Origin: Nocardia carnea
GTDB lineage: Bacteria; Actinomycetota; Actinomycetes; Mycobacteriales; Mycobacteriaceae
Length of the DNA: 64,000 nucleotides
Direction: 5' to 3'
Assembly: GCF_029868855.1 (NCBI RefSeq)
Contig: NZ_JARWOV010000209.1
Location: 1-64,000 of the forward strand
Part shown: positions 51,531-61,024 of the stretch, piece after piece
How the letters are laid out: each line of letters opens with the position of its first letter
Numbering within the stretch: the first letter of the stretch is position 1
Position numbers and translations under genes: made by a program
Notes under the pieces: model-generated
What the model was told of the DNA's origin: nothing
The model's database searches: none
What the model saw: only the letters and a program-made list of their open reading frames with translations

Positions 51531-52805
51531 ATGGTGAGTGATGTGGCGGTAGTGCAGCCGAATGTGGGAGCGTCGGTTTTGCCGGGGTTGCGGGAGGTCG
51601 TGGACGGCCCCCTGGTGGGGATCGCATCCCGGCTGTCCCGCTTTCTGGCCGGTGACTGGCCGCATCGGGCGCTGGTGATCTTCACCCGCGAATGTACCGG
51701 CCGGCCGCGCAAGGTGGCCGGCGCCGAGGAAATCGTCGACCGGATCACCATCGCGGAGCTCGAGGAACTGAAATCAACTGTCGAGCCCGCCGGCTGCTAC
51801 GCGGGCGAGGCAGCGTTGACCGGGGGCCGGCTGTGGGTCTGGGCAGTACGGGACCGCGCGGACACCCTCCTGGTCCTCGTTCCGCCGCATCCCCGGCAGC
51901 TGCCGTGTCCGGTCGAACTCATGGCCGTATTCGGGATGGTGGCGACCTCGATCCGGCAGCAGGTGGTGCAGGCCAGCCCGGAATACCTGGCGGAGTCACG
52001 GGCAGCGTCCACCGCGCGGGCCCACGCGGTGGCCGAACTGACCGCCGCCCACGAAGCCGTGCTCGGCAGTCTGCTCCTGACACTGCGCTCGCCCGGACTG
52101 GACGACCAGCGGGCACGCACCACAGCGGCGTCGGCTGCCTCGGATGCGCTGATCGCGCTGCGCTCGGCGCGCGAGACCGATCAGGCACTCACCGAAGAGG
52201 CACCGGTCGCGGCTTTCGAACGATTGCGCCGAGACCTGGGACCACTGCTGCACCATCGGCAGATAACCGCCGAATTCGTCGCGCCGCCGCTCGACGGCCG
52301 GCACCTGCCGGGCGAGGTCGCCCACGGCGCTCGCGCGATGACGCAATCCGTCGTGCTCGCCTTCGCGGCGCAAACCGACCTCGAACGCCTGCGCATCGCC
52401 TGGAGCTGTGCCGCGAATCGGCTCGTGGTCGACATCCGCGACGATGCGGCGGGCCGCCTGGATTCGGCCACCGTACGACACAGTCTCGAAGGCAGAGTGC
52501 ACACGCTGCACGCCGAATGGGATATCGAAGTACTACCGGGCTGGGGCAGCAGGGTAACCATCGGCCTCCCGCTCGACCCGCCCGCCGCCCCTGCCCCCGG
52601 ACACGAGCTGACGAGCTTGAACCGCCGCGAACGAGAAGTGCTGGCGCTCATCGCCGCGGGCATGCGCAACAAAGCCATCGCGGCCGAACTGGGGGTCGCC
52701 GAGAGCACGATCAAATTCCATGTCGCCGGATTGCTGAAAAAGCTCGACGTGTCGTCGCGTGGCGAGGCCGCCGTGATCGGGATACGGGCCGGACTACCTG
52801 GTTAG
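51531..52805 (+). CDS. LuxR-family transcriptional regulator
   Basis: About 424 residues. C-terminal LuxR/NarL helix-turn-helix [21 protein letters not shown]...[17 protein letters not shown]. The rest is an unassigned sensory region: no receiver-domain aspartate pattern and no AHL-binding motif; a weak histidine-kinase-like ATPase fold ([30 protein letters not shown]) may be present. Start uncertain: ATG 51531, or the GTG three bases on. Divergent from mscR, with a palindrome between. Confidence 0.82.
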   Translation: MVSDVAVVQPNVGASVLPGLREVVDGPLVGIASRLSRFLAGDWPHRALVIFTRECTGRPRKVAGAEEIVDRITIAELEELKSTVEPAGCYAGEAALTGGRLWVWAVRDRADTLLVLVPPHPRQLPCPVELMAVFGMVATSIRQQVVQASPEYLAESRAASTARAHAVAELTAAHEAVLGSLLLTLRSPGLDDQRARTTAASAASDALIALRSARETDQALTEEAPVAAFERLRRDLGPLLHHRQITAEFVAPPLDGRHLPGEVAHGARAMTQSVVLAFAAQTDLERLRIAWSCAANRLVVDIRDDAAGRLDSATVRHSLEGRVHTLHAEWDIEVLPGWGSRVTIGLPLDPPAAPAPGHELTSLNRREREVLALIAAGMRNKAIAAELGVAESTIKFHVAGLLKKLDVSSRGEAAVIGIRAGLPG

Positions 52806-53737
52806 CGTCTACGTCCCCGGCCAGGCTTCTTCGCGGCGGGGGCCGGTTTCTCAGAGATACGCGGTCGTTTGCGCGGTGGATGCGGCTTCCGCGACTCGGT
52901 TTCGGGGCGTTTTCCGGCGGGGGACCGGGAGCTGTGTTCGGAGCGGCCGCGCACTACGCCGATGAACTCCTCCGTCAGATCGGTGGTCCCCGCCGAGGGC
53001 CAGGCCAGGGCGATTTCGGTGTCGTCGGTGTCGGTCACCGTGCGGTAGATGAGATCGCGCCGGTGGTGCAGGCGGGCGATCGAATGGGGCACGATGGCTA
53101 GGCCGACGCCGGCGGCGACGAGTTCGATGGCGGATCGGACGGTGTCGATATCGGTGGTGTCCTGCAGGCGCTCGTCCGCGAGATCGGCCATGCCGACCTC
53201 GTCGACCAGTGAGATCTCGTGGTCCTTGGGTGCCACGACGACGGGCAACTCACGGTAGAGCGGGATCGCGTTCATACCGGCGCGGTCGATCGGCAAGCGG
53301 ACGAAGCACATGTCGACGCGGCCCTCGCGCAGCGCCGCCTCCTGATCGGCCTGGGCGACAGCTACCAGCTCGAGCGGGGTATCAGGGAAGCGCCGGCCCC
53401 AGATCCGCTGCCACTTGCCGACGGTGACGCCGGGCACGAACCCGACCCGCAGTACGGCGGGAGCAGCGCCCGCAGCGCTGCCCACCTCGTTCTCGGTACG
53501 CGCGATGATGTCGCGCGCCTCCCGCAGCAACTCCCGGCCGGCATCGGTCAGCTGGGTCGGTTGTGCTCCCGGCACGAACAGTTTCGTATCGAGCTCGGTC
53601 TCCAGGTCGATAACGGTGTGGCTGAGCTTCTGGCGGGAAATGTGCAAAGCCTTCGCGGCGCGTGCGAAGTGCAGTTCCTCCGCGACCGCGGTGAACCACC
53701 GCAAGCGTTGCACATCGATCGAGGAGAACCGGCTCAT
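52802..53737 (-). CDS. LysR-family regulator with basic C-terminal tail
   Basis: 311 residues. LysR helix-turn-helix near the N-terminus (LHFARAAKALHISRQKLSHTV) and effector domain (VGFVPGVTVGKWQRIWGRR). The last 35 residues are an unusual Lys/Arg/Pro-rich tail ([22 protein letters not shown] region), resembling the AT-hook-like tails of actinobacterial nucleoid proteins. ATG 53737 gives the standard N-terminus. Convergent overlap of 4 bases with the LuxR gene. Divergent from the DUF5997 gene, a pairing conserved in actinobacteria. Confidence 0.9.
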   Translation of the reverse strand: MSRFSSIDVQRLRWFTAVAEELHFARAAKALHISRQKLSHTVIDLETELDTKLFVPGAQPTQLTDAGRELLREARDIIARTENEVGSAAGAAPAVLRVGFVPGVTVGKWQRIWGRRFPDTPLELVAVAQADQEAALREGRVDMCFVRLPIDRAGMNAIPLYRELPVVVAPKDHEISLVDEVGMADLADERLQDTTDIDTVRSAIELVAAGVGLAIVPHSIARLHHRRDLIYRTVTDTDDTEIALAWPSAGTTDLTEEFIGVVRGRSEHSSRSPAGKRPETESRKPHPPRKRPRISEKPAPAAKKPGRGRRR

Positions 53738-53798
53738 ACCGGCAAGCGTATGGCACCGCGGAGTCCGGACCCGCTCGGCGGCCCGATACGCTGGTCCG

Positions 53799-54209
53799 GT
53801 GAGCCAGGACAAGAAACCGCAGATGATGAAGCCGTTGACCGCGGCGAACAAGCTCGGCATCTATCTTCCGGCGGCTCCCGAAGAATTCCGGAACGGCCCG
53901 ATCTCCCGGACCGAGCTGGACGAGCTCCGGGCGAACCCGCCGCAATGGCTCACCGAGCTGCGCCGCACCGGACCGTTCCCGCGCGATATCGTGGCCCGTA
54001 AGCTCGGCATCTCCAATAGCGGCCTGACCCGCGCCGGCGTCTCCGATTCGCTCACCGCCGAAGAGATCGCCGCTTTCCTCGCCGATCCACCGGAGTGGCT
54101 TGTCCGCGAACGCGAAAGCTATGCCGCCGTGCGCGCCGAGGAGGAACGAGCCCAGGCCAAAGAGGCCGAACGCCGGGCGGCGACCAACCGGGCGGCGAAG
54201 GGCTACTAG
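53799..54209 (+). CDS. DUF5997-family protein
   Basis: 136 residues from GTG 53799 (VSQDKKPQMMKPLTAANKLG). Core blocks KLGIYLPAAPEEFRNGPISR and WLTELRRTGPFPRDIVARKLGISNSGL; the C-terminus is a charged helix rich in Ala/Glu/Arg. Family of unknown function encoded beside LysR regulators in actinobacteria. The RKLGISNSGLTRAG part resembles a DNA-binding helix pair, so a DNA-related role is possible. Confidence 0.85.
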   Translation: MSQDKKPQMMKPLTAANKLGIYLPAAPEEFRNGPISRTELDELRANPPQWLTELRRTGPFPRDIVARKLGISNSGLTRAGVSDSLTAEEIAAFLADPPEWLVRERESYAAVRAEEERAQAKEAERRAATNRAAKGY

Positions 54210-54239
54210 GTTTTCGGTGCTCGATATCGCGTCTCGGCG

Positions 54240-54617
54240 CTATTCGTGGGTGCTGTCGTAGTCCTGCTGCGCGGCAGTGATTTCGGCGATATTGGCTTCG
54301 AGTACGCCGATCAGTCCGAGGAGATGCTCGGCGACGCGCGACCCCAGCGGTGTGAGGCTGTATTCCACTTTGGGTGGGATGGTGTTCTCGGCCCGGCGGG
54401 ATACCAATCCGTCGCGCTCGAGTTGCTGCAATGTCTGTGCGAGCATGCGCTCGCTGACGCCGTCGACATGCCTGCGCAGTTCACCGAACCGGTGCGGGCC
54501 CTCGCCCAGTGCGGCGAGTGCGAGTACGCCCCAGCGGCCGGTCGCGTTCTGTAGCACCTGCCGGGACGCGCACGCACGTGCGAACACATTCGCTTCGAGT
54601 GCGGGTTGCGACGTCAC
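54240..54617 (-). CDS. HxlR-family winged-helix regulator
   Basis: 125 residues. HxlR core GRWGVLALAALGEGPHRFGELRRH and ERMLAQTLQQLERDGLV. A single cysteine near the N-terminus (FARACASRQ) may be the redox sensor as in YodB/HypR/CatR. Divergent from a QorB-like gene with two palindromes between, the same layout as E. coli ytfH-ytfG. Probably represses the reductase until oxidised or modified by quinones. Confidence 0.92.
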   Translation of the reverse strand: MTSQPALEANVFARACASRQVLQNATGRWGVLALAALGEGPHRFGELRRHVDGVSERMLAQTLQQLERDGLVSRRAENTIPPKVEYSLTPLGSRVAEHLLGLIGVLEANIAEITAAQQDYDSTHE

Positions 54618-54647
54618 GCACGTCAGGATACACGGACGAACGCAACA

Positions 54648-54658
54648 TAAGTAACTTA
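54648..54658. promoter_or_regulatory. Palindrome TAAGT-A-ACTTA
   Basis: Perfect 5-1-5 palindrome between the divergent HxlR and QorB-like genes; with the next site it forms a pair of probable HxlR operators. Confidence 0.55.
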
Positions 54659-54670
54659 CTGAAAGGCTTG

Positions 54671-54689
54671 CACTTACTATTAGTAAGTG
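54671..54689. promoter_or_regulatory. Palindrome CACTTACT-ATT-AGTAAGTG
   Basis: Perfect 8-3-8 inverted repeat between HxlR and QorB-like genes, built from the TTACT/AGTAA half-sites seen in known YodB/CatR operators. Start 23 bases after the smaller site. Confidence 0.7.
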
Positions 54690-54731
54690 ATTTGATGGCG
54701 ACGTATCGGACCTTCACACTCGAGGAGCTTC

Positions 54732-55580
54732 ATGACTATCGCTGTCACCGGTGCCACCGGCCATCTCGGACGCCTGGTCGTCGCCGCGCTGATCGAGCGC
54801 GGCGTCGATCCGTCCACTGTCGTCGCGGTCGTTCGCGACGCCGCGAAGGCCACCGATCTCGCCGCACAGGGCGTGCAGGTGCGCGTCGCCGACTACACCG
54901 ATCGAGACGCCCTCACTGCCGCGCTCGACGGTGTCGAAAAATTGCTGTTGATCTCCGGTAGCGAGGTGGGGCAACGCGTCGCGCAGCACACCAACGTAAT
55001 CGAGGCGGCGAAGGCCGCCGGTGTGCGGTTCGTCGCCTACACGAGCCTGCTCGACGCGCAGCGCAGTCCGCTGTCGTTGGCTGCCGAACACAAGGCCACC
55101 GAGGATCTGCTCACCGAATCCGGGCTGGACGTCGCGTTGCTGCGCAACGGCTGGTACTGGGAGAACTATGCCTCCGCCGTCGACACCGCCGAGGCCACCG
55201 GTTCGCTGTTCGGTTCCGGCGGGACCGGCCGCGTCGCCGGGGCCGCTCGCAGGGATTACGCCGAGGCCGCGGCGGAGGTGCTGCTCGCCGACGACCAGGC
55301 CGGCAAGGTCTACGAACTCGGTGGCGACGAACGACTGACCTACAAGGAATTGGCCGAGGTCCTCTCGGGCATTGTGGGCAAGTCCGTCGCTTACCAGGAC
55401 CTGCCGAGCGACGAGTATGCGAAGGTCCTCGAGAAGGGAGGAGTGCCCGCGCCGATGGCCGCCTTCCTCGCCGCTACCGACGCCGGCATCGCTGCCGGCG
55501 CCCTCGACACCGACAGCGGCGATCTCCAGCGACTCCTCGGCCGCGCCGGCACCCCGGCGGCAATGGTCCTCGCTCGCTGA
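54732..55580 (+). CDS. NmrA/QorB-like NAD(P)H-binding reductase
   Basis: 282 residues. N-terminal GATGHLG (TGxxGxxG-type) dinucleotide motif, then LLLISGSEVGQRVAQHTNVI as in QorB/YtfG quinone reductases, LLRNGWYWENY and a C-terminal helical part. Start ATG 54732. The divergent HxlR regulator supports a quinone- or electrophile-response role. Confidence 0.92.
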   Translation: MTIAVTGATGHLGRLVVAALIERGVDPSTVVAVVRDAAKATDLAAQGVQVRVADYTDRDALTAALDGVEKLLLISGSEVGQRVAQHTNVIEAAKAAGVRFVAYTSLLDAQRSPLSLAAEHKATEDLLTESGLDVALLRNGWYWENYASAVDTAEATGSLFGSGGTGRVAGAARRDYAEAAAEVLLADDQAGKVYELGGDERLTYKELAEVLSGIVGKSVAYQDLPSDEYAKVLEKGGVPAPMAAFLAATDAGIAAGALDTDSGDLQRLLGRAGTPAAMVLAR

Positions 55581-55877
55581 CCCGAAGATATGCCGCGGAG
55601 GGCAGCACGGGCGCTGCTCTCCGGCCGACGGCGACGCCGTGACGGATCGAGACGGGCAGTTCCGCTCGCCACCCCGGACCCCCGGTGTGCACAATGCACT
55701 GATAACCGTCCGAATTATGTCCTTTCGGGGCATTTCGTCATCCGCGCCCCCTCATTAACCTCGGAATATCTCTGTGCGGAAGTAGATCATGGCTCGGGCG
55801 GATCGGCCCGGTAAGGCTCGGCGGCGTCCACCCGGCACGACGCGCGGACGCCTGATCCGGCTCGAAAGGATGTCGAT
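55581..55877. other. Intergenic region, no gene seen
   Basis: About 300 bases between the QorB-like and YbaB-like genes. An AT-rich stretch at 55740-55775 (CATTAACCTCGGAATATC) probably contains the promoter of the YbaB-toxin pair. No other feature seen. Confidence 0.4.
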
Positions 55878-56288
55878 ATGGACCGGAACCACTTCGAACA
55901 CTTCGGTTCGGCCGCTCGTGATATGCGCTCGCGGATGCACGAAATACTGGATGCCTACGAGCAACAGCAGACACAGGTCGGTGAGGTGCAGCGGCAGTTG
56001 GCCGATTTGCGGGTTCAGGCCGCAACATCCGACGGCTCGGTGCACGTGACCGTGGATTCGGCCGGGGCGGTACTCGAGGTCTTCGTGACCCCCGCAGCCA
56101 TGCGCGGTACCGCCGGACAGCTGAGTGGGCTGCTCACCGATACCGCGCGTGAGGCCGCCCGGCTGGCGAAAGAGCAGGCCGCTGCCGTGGTGGCGCCGCT
56201 GGCCGGCCTCGCCGGCGGTATGCCCGAGCTATCCGAGCTCGTTCCGGGAACCTCGGCAGCAGGCCATGAGGTCACCGTCGAATCCTGA
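55878..56288 (+). CDS. YbaB/EbfC-family protein
   Basis: 136 residues. N-terminal helix with Glu/Gln-rich coiled coil, then VHVTVDSAGAVLEVFV (the YbaB beta-hairpin) and ARLAKEQAAAVVAPL. Longer than canonical nucleoid YbaB (about 105). ATG 55878 has GAAAGGATG upstream. Such proteins often precede WXG100-like toxin genes in Nocardia; a role as secretion adaptor or chaperone for the toxin is inferred from position. Confidence 0.85.
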   Translation: MDRNHFEHFGSAARDMRSRMHEILDAYEQQQTQVGEVQRQLADLRVQAATSDGSVHVTVDSAGAVLEVFVTPAAMRGTAGQLSGLLTDTAREAARLAKEQAAAVVAPLAGLAGGMPELSELVPGTSAAGHEVTVES

Positions 56289-56477
56289 CACCGCAACCGG
56301 CAGGATGACGTACATCCCGGCTCGTCCACCCATCGGCCGGATCGGCGCCACTTGTCCCCGCAGCAGCCGCAGGCGTCGAGGGCCGTGGGTTTCTCATTGA
56401 TGGGTGGCCGGGGTGCGGTGTGAGACCTTGTGCCCCGCCGATGTCGAGTCTGTTGTCGGGTCGATGGTCATGTCGAG

Positions 56478-59400
56478 GTGAGTCGGTTGGTCGCTCTGCC
56501 GGAAGGCTTTCCGTGGGGGGTGTGCGAGCCGATACTGGGCCCGTTTCCGCGAGGCAACCCGGAGGCGTTGCGAGCGGGGGGCGATGCCTGGGAACGGGCG
56601 GCACGAAGGTGTCTTTCGGAGGCCGAAGGGCTCGAGGGCGTGGCATCCTCCGTGCCGGAGTGTTCGACCGGGGACACAGCGGCCGAGGCGCAGCGGGCTC
56701 TGGTCGGAGCGGCGGCCCAGAAGCGTGATCTGGCTGTGTATTGCGAGAGCAAGGCGGTCGAGTGCCGCGAGACGGCCAACGCCATCGAGCTGGGACAGTT
56801 CACCTGGATTGTCATGGGTTCGGCGCTGGTGGTGGAGTTGCTGGCGTCGCTGGCGATGCCGGTAGGCGGGATGGCTGCGGCCGCCGGGGTACGGGCGGCC
56901 GCACGAAAAGGTTGGCAACTGGCGTGGTTGCAGTTGATCGAGTCGGTGATGGCGCTGTGTGCCCGGTTGTCGGCGTCGCGTGCGGCATTGATCGGTCAGG
57001 GAATCGTGGTGGGTGGAGTGTTCGGCGGTGGCGTCACCTGGGCTGGGCAGGTGTGGCAGCAGCATCGGGGGGATCGGGACAGGATCGACTGGGAAACGGT
57101 GACGGTGTCCGGAGCCGGGGGTTCGGCCGGCGGTTTGGGCGCGGGAGTGCTGTACACGCGGCCGGTGGCGGGGGCGTTGGCGCGATTGCAGGCGACCGGG
57201 ACCCGGGGTGCCGATGCGATGGCGATGCTGCTGGCCGGTGGTGCGGCCGGGGTAGCCGGTGGGGTGACCGGCACCCTGGGGGGTGCGGTGGCCGCGAGTG
57301 CGTACCGCGGGGACCCCGCGCTCCCCGCCGGGTCGGAGTTCTATCTGGGCGCGGTCAGCGGCGCTTTGGAAGGTTTGCTGTCCGGGGGTGTACACACCGT
57401 CGGCCACTCGGCCAGCCCGCCGCAGCCGCCGGCCGCGGTGCTCGGCCGCACTGCCCGGCCCCCGAAACCCGGTGACCTGGCAGAAATATTCACTCGCGAT
57501 CTGAACTCGCGCGCATCGGGTCCGTCCGGTGGTGCCCACTCTCCCGGCACAGCCGCGACCGGTCCTACGCACTCCCCGTCCGAACCCGCCGACCGGTCGC
57601 CGACCGGCCCGGCGAATCCGGTGCAACCTGTTGCGGAATCGGGCGCCGGGGCGGCAGAAACCACAACCGACCGTGATCCCGCAGCGGCAACAACCGATCA
57701 GCTCTCACCCGACGACAGATCGGCAACAGTTCCGAGCCCCGAGCACACCACCCCCGGTGCCACGGCAGAAGCCGGCACCACCGCCTATCCCGGCGTCGAC
57801 TCACACCCCCGCCCTGCCACGCACGGTGACCCGGCGGGGCACTCCGCCCCCACCACTCCGGCTCGTGCCGGCAGCCGCTCGACTCCACTCGACATCGCCA
57901 CCACACCGGACGATGTCCCACGCCAGGCCGTCGGCGCCCCGATCACCACGCCGCCCCGTCTCGCCAGTCCCTGGCATTCGCCCGGTACGAGCCCATACCC
58001 GGCCGTCCTCGCCGGACCCGGGAATTCCACCGACGGCGGTTTCGCCGAGCGCATCGATCCGGCCCGGGCCGGGCCGGTCGCCGGGCGCGAGCAACCGATG
58101 GTCTTACCCGATGACTCCGATGCTCGGAGACCGGGCGACGCTCCGGCCGGACCGGCGAACCCGGCGGAAGTGGTCAAACCCGCGCAGGCCGAGGCCGACC
58201 GAGCCGACCTGCGCGAACAGCAGCTGCAGGCCTCGCGGGTACGTGACGGTGATCCGCTCTTCGGGCAGGAACCGCCTCGCGTGCAGGGGACCGAGGATAT
58301 CCACGAGCCCGTGACCCGTCAGGAGGGCGACCCGAGCCCTCCGGTGCCCGGGGAAACCCCGCCGGCCGACGAGCGAGGGTGGCGGCACCGGCGTATCGAG
58401 GACGAGTCCGAGCTGGCGCGAATGCTCTATCACCGACCGGAGACCAGACAAGTCGTCATCGCCGTGATCGACCGGTTGCGCGAAGTCCTTTCGGCCCTGC
58501 ATCCGCAAGCGACTCGCGAACAGATCGACAATGCCTTCTACACGCCCGAGGAGACGATTTCGGGCGGAATGGTATTGCGGTCGGTGCCGTTGGACGAGTT
58601 GCGGCGAGACGGCAATGTGCGTGAGCTGATGGCCGCGGTGCAGAATGCGATGTGGCGCAGCCGGGAGCTGTCCAACCCTTCGGGCACGACGCTGGACGAC
58701 GGTCTGTCGAGATTGCTCAACCAACCGGACTGGAACGAGCGGGCACAGCGGCTGGGGCTGAACGCCGACGCGCTGAACCGGCTGCGTGAAACGATCACCG
58801 GCGGCGACCCGGACGTGCCGATCGTCGCAGCAGATCTCCGCCAGGGGCGTAATGCCATGAGCGACCCCGGGTTCCTCGCAATACGTGAGGAGATCACCCA
58901 CAGCGGCGCGGACAGAATGCTGCGTGAAATACCCGAGCAAGCACGTCTGAGCCTCACCGTTCAAGACTGGAGTCTGCTCGGTATGCCGTTGTCGGTCCGG
59001 GAATTGGAAGCGATTCCCGGTGGCCTGGTCGCGCTCCGGAAGACCCGGCTCGACCCACATCTGCCGCTACCGCGCGGCACTCGGGGACACGTCGATGTGA
59101 GAACGCTGGAAACTCGGCTCGCCGCCGAGAACAGCGCATTTCGCAATGTCGTTCCGCTCTACCGGTACGACGAGCACGGCCGCCGGCTGAGAGATGAATC
59201 AGGGCACGCCGTCGTGGACAGCATACTGGCGTACCACGAGGAAGGGCCCGTGGACGCCGCCACCGCGCTGCGTCTCGACCCGCAGCGATTCGCTGTTCCG
59301 CTGCCGTGGCGGCCGGGTGCGGCACGATTCGAATTCGAAAGCGACAGTGAATGGTTCCGGCAGGCTGCGGTCGAGCGTGGAGTTCCCGTTGTCTCCGGAG

Positions 59401-60878
59401 TTTCGGGAACTGCGGCGAGAATCGCGTCGAAATTCATCTGGATCATGCCTGCGGATGTTTCGAAGCTCGATTTCGCGGGAGCGATTCTGTCCATCCTGCT
59501 GCCGGCACATCACTCGCTCTACGAAACCGTTGGGGGATTGGCGATGGTCGGCTTGCTGGATGCAGCGATTTTCCGGGCATCGGACAGCACGGTCGCAGAT
59601 CTGTATGAAGCGGTTTCCGGCCTGTTCGGACTTCCGGAGCGCGATGGGTTGTCAGGGCACGGTCGCGAGAACGGACAGCTGACCGGCCCCATCGGCGTCT
59701 CGGACTCGACCGGTACACCGGCGGCGAACACATCGGACACCGTGACGGAAGCGGCCCCTGCGGGTCCGGAGAAGCCGGTTCGGCGGTCGCCGCGTTTGCG
59801 GGAGGAGGTCGAGTCGGCGCGCCTGCTGTATCACCGGCCGGAGAGAGGTGTCGGTGCGAAACCGGCCGGACTGCACGACGTGCTCGCGGCCGGCGACCCC
59901 GGCGGTCCGGGGCGAGATCCACACTCGCGCAGCGGCGCCCACTATGCGACGACCGAGCCCGAGCTGCTGCCCCGCACCGGAGAATTCGAGCTGAATGATC
60001 GCCGGATCCGGTCGATTCTCGACGAGGAAGTAACGCCGGCGCTACTCGACGACCGGCCGGGGCGTCCCCTGAAACAGGTGGAAGAGCCGGTCCTCTACGT
60101 GGTCGGCGGGCAGCCCGGTGCGGGAAAATCGACACTGGTGGACAGTATCTGCGATCGCCTGGCCGACCGGGGTGGTGCGGCGTTGATTCAGGCCGACGAG
60201 CTGGAAAAATTCCATCCGGCATATTCCCGCCTATATCAGGAAAACGATTTCACGGCCCACGATTATTTGGTTCCGACGGCGCAGAAGTTGCGCAACATGT
60301 TCGAGGAGTTCCTGATACCGCTGCCGTACAATGTGCTTCTGGAAGGCGGTAATTCGGATCCCCGGGGTACGCTCGCTCGAATTCGACGGATAGCGGGAAG
60401 CCGGAGTCGGACGATTATGGAAGTAATAGCTCTGCCGAGGGAGCAGAGTGACCTGGCTCGGCTGGAGCGCTTCGTAAACGGCCGTGAAGCCGATGGATTC
60501 GGCCGCTATCTCACACGCCGGACGCACGACAGGCTGTATCTCGGCTGTTCGGAGCTGGTCGGGCTGGTCGAATCCGCAAAACCTGTTCCAGTGGATTTGT
60601 TGCGAATACGCACCCGCACCGACCTCCTTTACGAGAACTGTCGGAGCTCCGATGGGCAGTGGCACGATCCACCGCGTGCTCGGGCGGCATTGGAGGACGA
60701 AAGAAATCGGGAGTGGACAAGAGAAGAGTGCAGGTCATTCGAGGAACGAATCGCCAGGTTGAATGAGCTCGTGAACTCGAGGGTGGCTCAGGACCCCGCC
60801 CGCTGGGCGCCGCTGGTGCACGAGATCGACGGGTTGCGAGTGCTCGCGGAGCCCAAGCTGTCCCGGCCCGCGACGTAG
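56478..60878 (+). CDS. Giant WXG100-like polymorphic toxin with C-terminal zeta kinase domain
   Basis: 1,466 residues from GTG 56478 (a GTG at 56430 is possible). Residues about 1-110: WXG100/CpnT-like N-terminus (LPEGFPWGVCEPILG, AGGDAWERAARR). About 112-310: several hydrophobic segments (SALVVELLASLAMPVGGMAA). About 330-620: Pro/Thr/Ala-rich linker. About 640-1060: uncharacterised helical region. About 1175-1466: zeta toxin kinase with Walker A GGQPGAGKST (1210-1219), DELEKFHPAY (catalytic Asp about 1240, HP at 1246-1247) and NVLLEGGNSD. Zeta kinases phosphorylate UDP-sugar peptidoglycan precursors and kill cells; epsilon antitoxin normally blocks them. A YHRPE segment occurs twice (about 651 and 1118). 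N-terminus and domain order suggest export by a type VII system or lipid-bound delivery, not shown. Confidence 0.85.
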   Translation: MSRLVALPEGFPWGVCEPILGPFPRGNPEALRAGGDAWERAARRCLSEAEGLEGVASSVPECSTGDTAAEAQRALVGAAAQKRDLAVYCESKAVECRETANAIELGQFTWIVMGSALVVELLASLAMPVGGMAAAAGVRAAARKGWQLAWLQLIESVMALCARLSASRAALIGQGIVVGGVFGGGVTWAGQVWQQHRGDRDRIDWETVTVSGAGGSAGGLGAGVLYTRPVAGALARLQATGTRGADAMAMLLAGGAAGVAGGVTGTLGGAVAASAYRGDPALPAGSEFYLGAVSGALEGLLSGGVHTVGHSASPPQPPAAVLGRTARPPKPGDLAEIFTRDLNSRASGPSGGAHSPGTAATGPTHSPSEPADRSPTGPANPVQPVAESGAGAAETTTDRDPAAATTDQLSPDDRSATVPSPEHTTPGATAEAGTTAYPGVDSHPRPATHGDPAGHSAPTTPARAGSRSTPLDIATTPDDVPRQAVGAPITTPPRLASPWHSPGTSPYPAVLAGPGNSTDGGFAERIDPARAGPVAGREQPMVLPDDSDARRPGDAPAGPANPAEVVKPAQAEADRADLREQQLQASRVRDGDPLFGQEPPRVQGTEDIHEPVTRQEGDPSPPVPGETPPADERGWRHRRIEDESELARMLYHRPETRQVVIAVIDRLREVLSALHPQATREQIDNAFYTPEETISGGMVLRSVPLDELRRDGNVRELMAAVQNAMWRSRELSNPSGTTLDDGLSRLLNQPDWNERAQRLGLNADALNRLRETITGGDPDVPIVAADLRQGRNAMSDPGFLAIREEITHSGADRMLREIPEQARLSLTVQDWSLLGMPLSVRELEAIPGGLVALRKTRLDPHLPLPRGTRGHVDVRTLETRLAAENSAFRNVVPLYRYDEHGRRLRDESGHAVVDSILAYHEEGPVDAATALRLDPQRFAVPLPWRPGAARFEFESDSEWFRQAAVERGVPVVSGVSGTAARIASKFIWIMPADVSKLDFAGAILSILLPAHHSLYETVGGLAMVGLLDAAIFRASDSTVADLYEAVSGLFGLPERDGLSGHGRENGQLTGPIGVSDSTGTPAANTSDTVTEAAPAGPEKPVRRSPRLREEVESARLLYHRPERGVGAKPAGLHDVLAAGDPGGPGRDPHSRSGAHYATTEPELLPRTGEFELNDRRIRSILDEEVTPALLDDRPGRPLKQVEEPVLYVVGGQPGAGKSTLVDSICDRLADRGGAALIQADELEKFHPAYSRLYQENDFTAHDYLVPTAQKLRNMFEEFLIPLPYNVLLEGGNSDPRGTLARIRRIAGSRSRTIMEVIALPREQSDLARLERFVNGREADGFGRYLTRRTHDRLYLGCSELVGLVESAKPVPVDLLRIRTRTDLLYENCRSSDGQWHDPPRARAALEDERNREWTREECRSFEERIARLNELVNSRVAQDPARWAPLVHEIDGLRVLAEPKLSRPAT

Positions 60879-61024
60879 GCCGACGAGGGCAGCCGAGGTT
60901 CGCCCGGGTGGAAGTCGAGCTCTCGTCCCTATCACCTTCTGCAACATCGCCATAACTAATGTTGCCGTGTTACCGTCGAGGTGCCTCGTATGAGGGGTGA
61001 CCGCCCGGTTTGTGAGGAGACGTG

